Part shown: positions 5,189 to 12,207 of the stretch, piece after piece
How positions within the stretch are numbered: position 1 is the first letter of the stretch
Layout: every line of letters starts with the position of its first letter
Assembly: GCA_002329525.1 (NCBI GenBank)
Contig: DCTI01000223.1
Location: 1-13,499 of the forward strand
DNA: 13,499 nt
From: Negativicutes bacterium UBA1444
GTDB lineage: Bacteria > Bacillota > Negativicutes > UBA1444
Reading direction: 5' to 3'
Position numbers and translations under genes: made by a program
The notes under the pieces: generated by a model
The model's input: the letters and a program-made list of their open reading frames with translations, nothing else
Database searches by the model: none
What the model was told of the DNA's origin: nothing

Positions 5189-6490
5189 ATGCTTCTATCC
5201 GGATCTATCTTTTTGATCACCTTCATCGCCCTGATTTTCGACAAAATTCCCCGCACGATTGTGGCCGTGGCGGGCGCCATTGCCATGATTGCCAGCGGTG
5301 TCCTGAGCATCAGCGAGGCGATGGAGTTTGTCAGCTGGGAAACGATCGGCCTGCTGTTCGGAATGTTTTCCCTGGTCGCCATTTTATCGGAGGCCGGCTT
5401 TTTTCAGTTTTTGGCGTTGTGGGTCGCCGAAAAACTCAATTACCGGGCAGTATCCATCTTTCTGGTGTTTCCGCTGCTGTCGGCATTCTTGGCGGCGTTC
5501 ATCGACAGCATCACGGTGATGCTGTTTTTGGTCAGCCTGACTTATGAAATTTGCCGAGTGGTCCGGATGGATCCGGTGCCCCTGGTCATCGCCGAAGTCT
5601 GCTCCGCCAATATCGGCGGCGCGGCGACGCTGGTCGGTGATCCGCCCAATGTCATCCTGGGGACGATGCTGGGCTTCACCTTCAATGATTTCGCCACCAA
5701 CACCGGCCCGATCGCCATCCTCAGCACCCTGGTCTGCGTTGGGCTGTTTTACCTGAAGGAAAAAAATAATATCGCGGCCTCCCAGGCCGGCGCAGTCGCT
5801 GCGCAGGAAACGGCCGGATTGCGGCCTGCCGACAAAATCAAGGACCGCCAGTTGCTGAATGTGGGCTTGATCGGCTTTGTCACCGCCATCATTCTGCTGA
5901 CTACTCATACCTTCCTGGAACACTCCCTGGGCATCAGGATCTCCGTCGCCGAAGCCGCTTTGATTCCGGCGATGATCGCCATTCTGCTGGGTGGCCGGAA
6001 AACGCACCATATCATTGAACGAATTGACATCGATGTATTGCTCTTCTTCGTAGCCCTGTTCGTCATCGTCGGCGGTCTGGAAAAGACCCATGTCATCAAG
6101 TTCCTGGCCGACAGCATGGTCGCGATATCGGGCGGCAGCCCCTACATTCTGCTCGCTTTCCTGGTATTCGGCGCCGGTTATACCAGCGGCGTCGTTGACA
6201 ATGTGCCCCTGGCGCTGACCATGGGCGTCATTCTCAAGGATATTTCCCAGGCCAGCAATATGTTGGCGTTGCCGATCATGGTCTGGGCGCTGGCGCTTGG
6301 CGTGGATATCGGCGGCAACATTACCCCGATCGGCGCCTCAGCCAATGTGGTGGCGTACAGCAGCATGGAAAAATTCGGCTCGAAAGTCGGCTGGGGGCGC
6401 TGGATCGGTTATGCCTTCTGGCCGACCACGATCGTGTTGACCATCTGCTACGCGTTGATTCTGGTGAAACTACACATCGGCTGGTATTGA
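5189..6490 (+). CDS. ArsB/NhaD-type (SLC13-like) permease
   Basis: This inner-membrane ion or organic-anion transporter has 433 residues, usual for the ion-transporter superfamily. The signature SANIGGAATLVGDPPNVILG (about 139-158) is typical of the ArsB/NhaD/P-protein branch, and DIGGNITPIGASANVV (about 373-388) is its counterpart in the second half. The pairs FIDSITVML (about 104-112) and VVDNVPLAL in the C-terminal half show the expected inverted duplication. ATG 5189 was chosen over the in-frame ATG 5174 because GGGAGG (5176-5181) stands 7 nt before it. The leader carries a strong promoter, a structured region and a terminator, so expression is probably conditional. No arsA or arsR is adjacent, so arsenite export is not indicated; sodium/proton exchange or dicarboxylate transport are both possible. 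Confidence 0.88.
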   Translation: MLLSGSIFLITFIALIFDKIPRTIVAVAGAIAMIASGVLSISEAMEFVSWETIGLLFGMFSLVAILSEAGFFQFLALWVAEKLNYRAVSIFLVFPLLSAFLAAFIDSITVMLFLVSLTYEICRVVRMDPVPLVIAEVCSANIGGAATLVGDPPNVILGTMLGFTFNDFATNTGPIAILSTLVCVGLFYLKEKNNIAASQAGAVAAQETAGLRPADKIKDRQLLNVGLIGFVTAIILLTTHTFLEHSLGIRISVAEAALIPAMIAILLGGRKTHHIIERIDIDVLLFFVALFVIVGGLEKTHVIKFLADSMVAISGGSPYILLAFLVFGAGYTSGVVDNVPLALTMGVILKDISQASNMLALPIMVWALALGVDIGGNITPIGASANVVAYSSMEKFGSKVGWGRWIGYAFWPTTIVLTICYALILVKLHIGWY

Positions 6491-6530
6491 GCCGCTTTTC
6501 CGAGGCCCCCCGATAGCGGCTTGCGGCCTC
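6491..6530 (+). terminator. Interlocking inverted repeats after the permease gene, possible terminator
   Basis: GCCGCT (6491-6496) can pair with AGCGGC (6515-6520), and GAGGCC (6502-6507) with GGCCTC (6525-6530). The two stems interlock, so they are alternatives or a pseudoknot. Only TCTAG follows, so termination strength is uncertain. Confidence 0.4.
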
Positions 6531-6557
6531 TCTAGTGTGGCAGGCTTGCGACGATTG

Positions 6558-6566
6558 TGATATAGT
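6558..6566 (+). promoter_or_regulatory. Extended -10 promoter of the hexokinase cluster
   Basis: TGATATAGT fits TGnTATAAT with one mismatch, and the flanking TATAGTATAAATATATAC tract is AT-rich. No good -35 is present, as is common for extended -10 promoters. Confidence 0.45.
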
Positions 6567-6591
6567 ATAAATATATACAGGGTATTTGAGG

Positions 6592-6623
6592 ACGCCGCCG
6601 AATTCGCAGGAGATCGGCGGCGT
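6592..6623 (+). promoter_or_regulatory. 10-bp hairpin in the hexokinase leader, possible attenuator
   Basis: ACGCCGCCGA and TCGGCGGCGT form a perfect 10-bp stem around a 12-nt loop, followed by TTCTCCC. The U-tract is short. It lies between the promoter and the Shine-Dalgarno site, so it may attenuate transcription or stabilise the message. Confidence 0.45.
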
Positions 6624-6645
6624 TTCTCCCACTGGAGGCGAGGAT

Positions 6646-7989
6646 GTGGCGGAAGAGTGCAAAATGGCGGATGCGCTGATGGAAGCCTGGCGGGAGTTTA
6701 CCCTGTCGGCGGAACAGTTCGGGCGGATTGTCGAGGACTTTGCGGCGTCGATCGAGGACGGGCTGTCGCAACGGCCGTCACCGCTGCAGATGTTGCCCGC
6801 CTATATCGGCCGGCCGGCCGGCGACGAAGCCGGGGTTTATCTGTCACTGGATTTTGGCGGCACCAACCTGCGGGTCGCCGAAGTCGAGCTGGCGGGGAAA
6901 AATAAACCGTCGATCCGCAAGCTTCACAGGGTGTCGTTAAAGGATGCCGACGCCGGTTACGACTACACCGGCGCCGATACCAACGTCCGGGAGTTGTTCG
7001 CTTTCATTGCCCGGCAGGTTGCCGTCGTCGCCGGTGGGCAGGAGCGACTTCTCGGCCATTCCTTTTCCTACGCCAGCCGCCAGACGGCTCTCGGTCGGGC
7101 CAGTTTTCTGGGCTGGGCCAAGGAAATCAAGGTGTCCGGACTGGCCGGACAGGATATCAACGACCTGCTGGCGGAAGAATTGGCCCGCCAACAAGCCGCA
7201 GCGGTCCGTCCCGTCGCGGTGCTCAACGATACGACGGCGACCCTGCTGGCGGCGGCTTATCTGTGCCCGGACGCCGATCTGGGGTCGGTATGCGGCACCG
7301 GCCACAATACCGCCTATTATGAACCACAGCCCCGGCACGGCCAGCCTGACCGGGTGATGGCCTACAACCCCGAGTCCGGCGGCTTCGACCGTCTCTCCCG
7401 CAGCCGGTTCGACGAGGAGCTGGACCGGGACAGCGATTCCCCCGGCCGGCAGCGGCTGGAGAAGATGGTCGCCGGCCGCTATCTGGGCGAACTGGTCCGA
7501 CGGATCCTGCAGGCCGGCCGCGGCGACTGCGGGATGCAGTTTATCGACGAGATCCCTTGCCTCAGTCATCCGGACGGCTTGTCGAGCGTCGATGTCGCTT
7601 GGTTTGTCGGCGACCGGAGTAAAGAGCTGGAACACATCGACGCCTGGCTGAAGGAAAAGCTGCCGGGACGGCCGGCAAGCCTGGCGGAGCGGCATTTCAT
7701 CAAAGCGGTGGCGGAGTTGGTGGCGGAGCGGGCGGCGACGCTGGTCGCGGCTTCCTATGCCGGCTTCCTGCGCCGCCTGGACCCGCAGCGCCGGCGGCGG
7801 CATGCCATTGGCGTCAATGGATCCCTGTATGAAAAAATGCCGGGATTTGCCGAAGGAATCCAGGTGGCGTTGACGCGATTCGGCGGGTGGCCGGCGACAC
7901 AGGTCGAGTTTCTGGTGGTTGAGGAAGCGCCCCTGGTGGGGGCGGCTATTGCGGCGGCGATCGCCGGGCGGGAGGAAGCAACGCGATGA
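6646..7989 (+). CDS. Hexokinase of the eukaryotic-type hexokinase family
   Basis: Expected to phosphorylate glucose or another hexose with ATP in the cytoplasm. All hallmarks of the eukaryotic-type (PF00349/PF03727) fold appear in order: QMLPAYIG (about 48-55), phosphate loop LDFGGTNLRV (68-77), the sugar-binding stretch GHSFSYASRQT (137-147), catalytic D195 in VLNDTTATLL, VCGTGHNTAYYEP (215-227), NPESGGFD (241-248), RFDEELDRDS and EKMVAGRYLGELVRRIL (272-288), and GVNGSLYEKMPGF near the C-terminus. This is neither ROK nor the bacterial Glk form. GTG 6646 was preferred because GGAGG lies 7 nt upstream; ATG 6664 is an alternative that would shorten it by six residues. It has 447 residues, close to a single yeast hexokinase unit. 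The tag gene overlaps its stop. This family is uncommon in bacteria. Confidence 0.9.
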   Translation: MAEECKMADALMEAWREFTLSAEQFGRIVEDFAASIEDGLSQRPSPLQMLPAYIGRPAGDEAGVYLSLDFGGTNLRVAEVELAGKNKPSIRKLHRVSLKDADAGYDYTGADTNVRELFAFIARQVAVVAGGQERLLGHSFSYASRQTALGRASFLGWAKEIKVSGLAGQDINDLLAEELARQQAAAVRPVAVLNDTTATLLAAAYLCPDADLGSVCGTGHNTAYYEPQPRHGQPDRVMAYNPESGGFDRLSRSRFDEELDRDSDSPGRQRLEKMVAGRYLGELVRRILQAGRGDCGMQFIDEIPCLSHPDGLSSVDVAWFVGDRSKELEHIDAWLKEKLPGRPASLAERHFIKAVAELVAERAATLVAASYAGFLRRLDPQRRRRHAIGVNGSLYEKMPGFAEGIQVALTRFGGWPATQVEFLVVEEAPLVGAAIAAAIAGREEATR

Positions 7990-8561
7990 CGGAGCGGGAA
8001 CGCTGTCCCTGGTGTCTGGGCGATGCCCTTTATCAGGAATATCACGACCGGGAATGGGGCGTGCCGGAGCACTGTGACCGACGCCTGTTTGAATTTTTGA
8101 TTCTGGAAGGGGCGCAGGCCGGACTGAGTTGGATCACCGTGCTGCGGAAGCGGGAAAACTACCGGCAGCTCATGCACCAGTTCGATCCGGAGCCGATCGC
8201 TGCCTGGGGCGAGCCGGAACTGACCGCCTTGATGCAGGAGCCCGGCATCATCCGCAATCGTCGCAAGCTGGCGGCCACCGGGGAAAACGCCCGGGCCTTT
8301 TTGCGTGTACAGGAAGCTTTCGGCAGCTTTGATCAATATATCTGGCGGTTTGTGGACGGAATCCCGGTGCAAAACAACTGGGCCGCGCTGTCGGAAATCC
8401 CGCCGCAGACCCCGACGGCCGTTCAGATGAGCAAGGACCTGAAACGGCGGGGTTTCACCTTTGTCGGTCCCACCATCTGCTATTCCTTTATGCAGGCGGT
8501 CGGTATGGTGAATGATCACCTGGTCGGCTGCTTCCGGCATGGCGAACTGAAAAACGTCTGA
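7986..8561 (+). CDS. tag: DNA-3-methyladenine glycosylase I
   Basis: This base-excision repair enzyme removes 3-methyladenine from alkylated DNA. Its 191 residues align closely with E. coli Tag: YHDREWGVPE, LEGAQAGLSWITVLRKRENYR, KRRGFTFVGPTICYSFMQA and VNDHLVGC are all present. The zinc ligands C7, H20, H178 and C182 match the E. coli ligands (C4, H17, H175, C179) with a constant offset of three, and E41 is kept. ATG 7986 overlaps the hexokinase TGA, with GGAGG 10 nt upstream, so translation is probably coupled. Its partnership with a sugar kinase has no obvious functional logic and may be simple operon sharing. Confidence 0.96.
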   Translation: MTERERCPWCLGDALYQEYHDREWGVPEHCDRRLFEFLILEGAQAGLSWITVLRKRENYRQLMHQFDPEPIAAWGEPELTALMQEPGIIRNRRKLAATGENARAFLRVQEAFGSFDQYIWRFVDGIPVQNNWAALSEIPPQTPTAVQMSKDLKRRGFTFVGPTICYSFMQAVGMVNDHLVGCFRHGELKNV

Positions 8562-8562
8562 A

Positions 8563-8603
8563 CTTCGCCGCCGTCGGCAGGAATCGGTCCGGCGATGGCG
8601 AAG
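8563..8603 (+). repeat. Stem-loop between tag and the YhcH-family gene
   Basis: CTTCGCC (8563-8569) pairs with GGCGAAG (8597-8603), and inside it GCCG pairs with CGGC after a 3-nt bulge. No T-tract follows, so it is more likely an RNA processing or stability element than a terminator. Confidence 0.4.
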
Positions 8604-8648
8604 AATTATGCATTGCTACAAAAACGATTTAGGAAAGGAGCTTTGCCC

Positions 8649-9122
8649 ATGATCGCAGGACAACTGGCCAACTGGGACAAGGAAAAACATCTCTACGCCC
8701 CGGCGATTCAAAAGGCGGTCGCCTGGCTGCAGCAGGCCGATCTCGCGGCGTTGCCGACCGGACGGCAGGAAATCGACGGCGACAAACTGTATGCCATGGT
8801 GAACGAATACACGACCGAACCCAAAGAAAAACGGCGCGCCGAAGCGCACCGCAAATATGTCGATGTCCAGTGCCTCGTGCAGGGCGAGGAAATCATCGGT
8901 TACGCCCCGCTGCGGGAGGGACTGGAAGTGTTGGAGGATAAACTGGCGGAGAAAGATGTGATCTTTTACAAAAATCCGCCGGCGGAAGTCGACCTGGTCC
9001 TGTGCGCCGGAATGTTCGCCATCCTGTTTCCCTGGGAGGTACACCGCCCGAACTGCGCTTTTGGCGCACCGGCGCCAGTGCGCAAAGTGATCCTGAAAAT
9101 CAGCCTGGAAACCCTGCGCTGA
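8649..9122 (+). CDS. YhcH/YjgK/YiaL family protein
   Basis: This 157-residue cupin-like protein belongs to the family that includes EbgC, TabA and the sialic acid anomerase NanQ; members act on or bind sugars, often with a metal. Family hallmarks are EAHRKYVDVQ (about 65-74), YAPL (85-88) and LFPWEVHRP near the C-terminus, with the conserved histidines and acidic residues. ATG 8649 was chosen because AAAGGAG stands 8 nt upstream; the in-frame ATG at 8595 lies inside a stem-loop and lacks such a site. It is last in the hexokinase-tag cluster before a bidirectional terminator. Association with a hexokinase supports a role in carbohydrate metabolism, for example sugar anomer interconversion, but the substrate is unknown. 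Confidence 0.9.
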   Translation: MIAGQLANWDKEKHLYAPAIQKAVAWLQQADLAALPTGRQEIDGDKLYAMVNEYTTEPKEKRRAEAHRKYVDVQCLVQGEEIIGYAPLREGLEVLEDKLAEKDVIFYKNPPAEVDLVLCAGMFAILFPWEVHRPNCAFGAPAPVRKVILKISLETLR

Positions 9123-9155
9123 AGGGGCCGGCTGCAACAGCGAAACGAAAACAGA

Positions 9156-9193
9156 AATGGACCGGGCGATTTTTTCCTTTCGCCCGGTCCATT
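9156..9193. terminator. Bidirectional terminator between convergent genes
   Basis: AATGGACCGGGCGA (9156-9169) pairs perfectly over 14 bp with TCGCCCGGTCCATT (9180-9193) around a T-rich 10-nt loop. It sits between the YhcH-family gene and the convergent acetate transporter, with TTCATTTCG downstream on the plus strand and a T-rich TTTCTGTTTTCG on the minus strand. Confidence 0.85.
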
Positions 9194-9224
9194 CATTTCG
9201 ACGAGTTGCCGGCAGAACCGGCGA

Positions 9225-9839
9225 TTACTTGAAGATGCCGAACGGCTTGCCCATCGGCAGGAACGGTTTGCCGAAGTGGGTGTTCAGCACGACGGCCGCA
9301 GCCGCATAGAACGAGATAATGGCAGTGACCATTTCGGCCATGGCGCCGATCATGTGCGTGGTGTGCGCGGCGATCCCGAAGGCGTTCAGTGACAGGGCCG
9401 CCAGCAGGACGCAGATGACCACCATGTCGGCGAAGATGACTTTGTTGACTTCCATCGCTCCGATGGTCAAGAACACGGAGAAGATCAGATAACCTAAAAA
9501 GGCGAAGCCCAACTGGTTGACGTCGGCGGCTGCAGCCAACTCTTTGCCGAAGACGCCCATTTTCATCAGCCAGCATGTGGCCACGGCATACCAGAAGAAG
9601 GCATACGCGCCGAACGTGGTGGCGCCCCAGATGTTTTCGTGCAGGAAATCAAAGATCGAAGCGATCAGTTGGGCGGTAGCGCCCAAAAAAATTGCATAAA
9701 CGATGACGAAAGAGAGCCCGGTGGTGATCCCCAATTTTTGCGACGACGCCACGAAAGTCACCATGGCCAGGCCGAACAGGCCGAGGGCGGTGGGATTGGC
9801 GACAGAGATTTTCATATGTTGTTTGTCGTTGGCGGACAT
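9225..9839 (-). CDS. satP: Acetate/succinate uptake transporter, GPR1/FUN34/YaaH (SatP) family
   Basis: This six-helix inner-membrane carrier or channel for acetate and related small acids has 204 residues, normal for bacterial members. The family motif NPAPLGL appears as NPTALGL at residues 15-21 just before helix 1. Alternating hydrophobic helices follow to a short C-terminal tail (PMGKPFGIFK). The start is ATG 9839-9837, with AAGGAGG 8 nt upstream on the minus strand; an internal ATG at residue 9 is less favoured. It is transcribed divergently from rmuC and ends at a shared terminator. Its roughly 140-nt leader contains a TTTTTGCA/TGCAAAAA hairpin, suggesting regulation. Together with AtoE it gives the locus two short-chain acid transporters. 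Confidence 0.94.
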   Translation of the reverse strand: MSANDKQHMKISVANPTALGLFGLAMVTFVASSQKLGITTGLSFVIVYAIFLGATAQLIASIFDFLHENIWGATTFGAYAFFWYAVATCWLMKMGVFGKELAAAADVNQLGFAFLGYLIFSVFLTIGAMEVNKVIFADMVVICVLLAALSLNAFGIAAHTTHMIGAMAEMVTAIISFYAAAAVVLNTHFGKPFLPMGKPFGIFK

Positions 9840-9954
9840 GAAAGAAGCCTCCTTATATTATAGTGAGTCAGCAGAGGGTATCGCGTGGAAAATTCTGCGT
9901 GATATCGGTGCTGGATCGCTCGTATAGGCGCGGCCCCTTTCCAAACTTCTAATT

Positions 9955-9977
9955 TTTTTGCAGCCTGTATGCAAAAA
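9955..9977. repeat. Perfect 8-bp inverted repeat in the satP leader
   Basis: TTTTTGCA, a 7-nt spacer and TGCAAAAA form a perfect dyad just downstream of the predicted satP transcription start. It may be an operator or an RNA hairpin. Confidence 0.5.
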
Positions 9978-9992
9978 CAGATTGACTCTCAT

Positions 9993-10022
9993 AGTATACT
10001 CAATAATGGATAAAATGCGCAA
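9993..10022 (-). promoter_or_regulatory. Candidate promoter of satP
   Basis: On the minus strand TATACT (9998-9993) has TTGCGC 18 nt upstream (10022-10017). The same -35 hexamer occurs in the proposed paaK promoter. This start is preferred over the TATAAT at 9862-9857, which lies too close to the Shine-Dalgarno site. Confidence 0.5.
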
Positions 10023-10040
10023 TATTTCGGGATAAAATGC
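10008..10040. repeat. Direct repeat GGATAAAATGC spaced by two helical turns
   Basis: GGATAAAATGC occurs at 10008-10018 and again at 10030-10040, 22 bp apart. The first copy overlaps the -35 region of the proposed satP promoter. Such spacing on one face of the helix suggests a regulator bound as a tandem dimer. It lies in the 359-base gap 9840-10198, which holds no gene. Confidence 0.45.
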
Positions 10041-10060
10041 TGAAAAAATTATTTCTTGGC

Positions 10061-10077
10061 GATTATCATAAATAATC
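10061..10077. repeat. AT-rich inverted repeat GATTAT-N5-ATAATC
   Basis: A 6-bp dyad with a 5-nt spacer lies between satP and rmuC. It loosely recalls Fur-family sites but does not match a consensus closely. A 10-bp palindrome ATTCATGAAT follows at 10084-10093. Confidence 0.3.
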
Positions 10078-10198
10078 TGGCGAATTCATGAATAATTTGC
10101 GAATGCTGCAAAGTTTCAGGCGGACAGAAGGACTTTGGGACGCAAACCGAGAATTTTTTGGTACAGGTTTTGCGGCCGGACAGGGAAGGAGCGCGGGG

Positions 10199-11503
10199 AT
10201 GAGTTTGCCGACAAATGGAATGGAAATCATGGCAGTCGTGATCGTGGGCCTGCTCCTGCTGCTGTTGTTCCGCAGCGGTGGTCGGGTCGGCGGCGAGCGG
10301 CTGGAGCGATTGATCCGCGACGAAGGGGACCGGTCGCGGCAACAGTCACAGGCCGGCGAGCGGGCGCTGCGGGAAGAAATGACGGGGTTGATCCATCAGT
10401 ATAACGAAGCGATCCTGCGGCGGGTCAACGAAAACTCCGGGACCCAGCTCGCCCAGCTCGATTTGTTTGCGAAGCAGTTGCGCCAGCTGACGCAGTCCAA
10501 CGAGGAAAAGCTGGACCGGATGCGGGAAACAATGCAGGCCCAGATCGGCGCCCTACAGGAGGACAACAGCCGGAAACTCGAGGCCATGCGGGCGACTGTC
10601 GATGAAAAGCTGCACGCCACGCTGGAGCGCCGGCTCGGCGAATCATTTCAGCTGGTGAGCGACCGACTGGAGCAGGTCCACAAGGGCCTGGGCGAGATGC
10701 AGACGCTGGCCGCCGGCGTCGGCGATCTCAAAAAAGTCCTGACGAATGTGAAGACTCGCGGCACCTGGGGCGAAATCCAGCTGGGCGTCCTGTTGGAGCA
10801 GATCCTGGCGCCGGGCCAGTATGAAGCCAATGTGGCGACCAAGCCGGGCAGCGCCGAGCGGGTGGAGTTCGCGATCGTCCTGCCGGGGCGGGGCGAAGCG
10901 GGAACGGTATATTTGCCGGTGGACGCCAAGTTTCCCCAGGAGGACTATCAACGGCTGCTGGATGCCCAGGATGCCGCTGACGTGGTTGCGGCCGAAGCCG
11001 CGGCCCGGGCGCTGGAAATCCGGATCAAGGCCGAGGCGAAGGATATCCGCGACAAATATTTGTCACCGCCGCACACCACGGATTTCGGGATCCTTTTCCT
11101 GCCGGTGGAGGGTTTGTACGCGGAAGTGCTGCGCCGAACCGGCCTGTACGAAACGCTGATGCGGGAGTACCACGTCACCGTGGCCGGGCCGACGACCCTG
11201 GCGGCGATCCTCAATAGCCTGCAGATGGGATTCCGCACGCTGGCGATCGAGAAGCGTTCATCGGAAGTCTGGCTGCTGCTGAGCGCCGTCAAGACGGAGT
11301 TCGGCAAATTCGGCGACATTCTGGACAAAACGAACAAAAAACTGCAGGAAGCCAGCAATGTCATGGACGATGCGGCGCGCAAGAGCCGGACCATCGAACG
11401 AAAGTTGAGAGGGGTCCAGTCGTTGCCGGAGGAAAGCGCTGAAAAACTGCTGGCGGAAGCGGCGGAAAAAGACGACGGGGTGGACATTCGACCTCTCGTA
11501 TAA
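10199..11503 (+). CDS. rmuC: RmuC family DNA recombination protein
   Basis: RmuC proteins limit recombination-associated rearrangement and carry a nuclease-like domain. This 434-residue version has one N-terminal membrane helix (about 9-24, MEIMAVVIVGLLLLLLF), a long charged coiled-coil region (about 30-170) and the RmuC domain. The domain includes VKTRGTWGEIQLGVLLEQIL (about 184-203) and YLPVDAKFPQEDY (238-250), where D242 and K244 form a DxK of the PD-(D/E)XK type. ATG 10199 was chosen because AAGGAG lies 7 nt upstream; an upstream in-frame ATG at 10088 would add 37 residues ahead of the membrane helix and has no site. It is first in a co-directional group with the repeat protein (44 nt gap) and the aminotransferase. 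A functional link between them is not evident. Confidence 0.94.
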   Translation: MSLPTNGMEIMAVVIVGLLLLLLFRSGGRVGGERLERLIRDEGDRSRQQSQAGERALREEMTGLIHQYNEAILRRVNENSGTQLAQLDLFAKQLRQLTQSNEEKLDRMRETMQAQIGALQEDNSRKLEAMRATVDEKLHATLERRLGESFQLVSDRLEQVHKGLGEMQTLAAGVGDLKKVLTNVKTRGTWGEIQLGVLLEQILAPGQYEANVATKPGSAERVEFAIVLPGRGEAGTVYLPVDAKFPQEDYQRLLDAQDAADVVAAEAAARALEIRIKAEAKDIRDKYLSPPHTTDFGILFLPVEGLYAEVLRRTGLYETLMREYHVTVAGPTTLAAILNSLQMGFRTLAIEKRSSEVWLLLSAVKTEFGKFGDILDKTNKKLQEASNVMDDAARKSRTIERKLRGVQSLPEESAEKLLAEAAEKDDGVDIRPLV

Positions 11504-11547
11504 TACAATATGGGACAATGGACCAGAAGATGGGTGAGGTGGACGAG

Positions 11548-12207
11548 ATGAAAAAAGGCGCAGCCTGGATGGCGATGCTGGCGGTGGCGATAGAACTGGG
11601 GACGGGCCTGTCGGTGGCCGCGGCAGAAAAAGTGCTGCCGGCCGGCGGTGGGCAGAAAGTGGCCTGTCTGGATTACGGCGTGGAAATGCGCAACGGCAAG
11701 GAAGTAAAATCCTGCCTGCTGGCGGTCCCGGGCGATTTTCCGGCGGCAGGCGGGCAGACGATCGCCTGCGCCGCCAAATACAGCATTGCCTTCCGGCCGG
11801 ATGGCAAGGTGGAATATTGCACGCTCAGCAAGGATATGGAGTTTCGCCGCACCGCGCAAGAAAAGATCGGCTGCCAGGCCGGCGGACGGGTGGCCTTCTA
11901 TCCGGATGGAACGGTGGAAGTTGCCCGGCTGAAACAATCGGTGCATCTTCCCTACGACAAGAACAAACAGGTAGCCTGCCAGGCGGGTGCGCCGGTGACC
12001 TTCCGGACCGACGGCCAAGTGGCGACCTGCATGCTGGCGGAAGCGAGCCTGTTCCTGGAAGGATCGAAGAAAAAGCCGACCGCCAGCGCCTGCCAGGTCG
12101 GCGGCCTGATCGCCTTTGACGAATTTGGCGCTTTTAACGGATGTTATCCGCCGCCGGCGCCCAAACCGACGGAGAAACCCGCAAAACAAGGAGGCCAGAC
12201 GCAATGA
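11548..12207 (+). CDS. Secreted protein of unknown function with five cysteine-pair repeats
   Basis: I do not recognise this 219-residue protein. It starts with a Sec-type signal (MKK, hydrophobic core, AAA then E at 24-27), so it is probably exported. The rest consists of five repeats of about 35 residues, roughly AC-x(6)-AFxxDGxVxxCxL. Cysteines fall at 40/56, 74/91, 109/-, 144/161 and 182/199, with a 34-38 residue period; the third repeat has A126 where the second cysteine is expected. The tail is Pro/Lys-rich (PPPAPKPTEKPAK). ATG 11548 was preferred over ATG 11518 because it begins the signal peptide and has GAGGTG 6 nt upstream. The last codons overlap the aminotransferase start (ATGA). 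The unit loosely resembles beta-hairpin repeats such as MORN or YwqK, and disulfides are possible after export; both points are inference. Confidence 0.75.
   Translation: MKKGAAWMAMLAVAIELGTGLSVAAAEKVLPAGGGQKVACLDYGVEMRNGKEVKSCLLAVPGDFPAAGGQTIACAAKYSIAFRPDGKVEYCTLSKDMEFRRTAQEKIGCQAGGRVAFYPDGTVEVARLKQSVHLPYDKNKQVACQAGAPVTFRTDGQVATCMLAEASLFLEGSKKKPTASACQVGGLIAFDEFGAFNGCYPPPAPKPTEKPAKQGGQTQ

Noticed and set aside
5189..6490. Arsenite efflux pump ArsB
   Set aside because: The signature is shared across the ArsB/NhaD/SLC13 superfamily, and no arsR, arsA or arsC gene is nearby, so arsenite specificity is not supported.
9857..9862. TATAAT on the minus strand close to satP
   Set aside because: A start of transcription from it would fall inside the Shine-Dalgarno site, and the -35 position (CGCGAT) is poor; the more distant TTGCGC-18-TATACT is preferred.
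10088..10198. N-terminal extension of rmuC from ATG 10088
   Set aside because: It would add 37 residues in front of the membrane helix, has no ribosome-binding site and lies over a palindrome; ATG 10199 has AAGGAG at 7 nt.
11481..11504. Promoter TGGACA with TATAAT at the end of rmuC
   Set aside because: The spacer is only 12 nt, too short for sigma-A; the -10-like word alone overlaps the rmuC stop codon.
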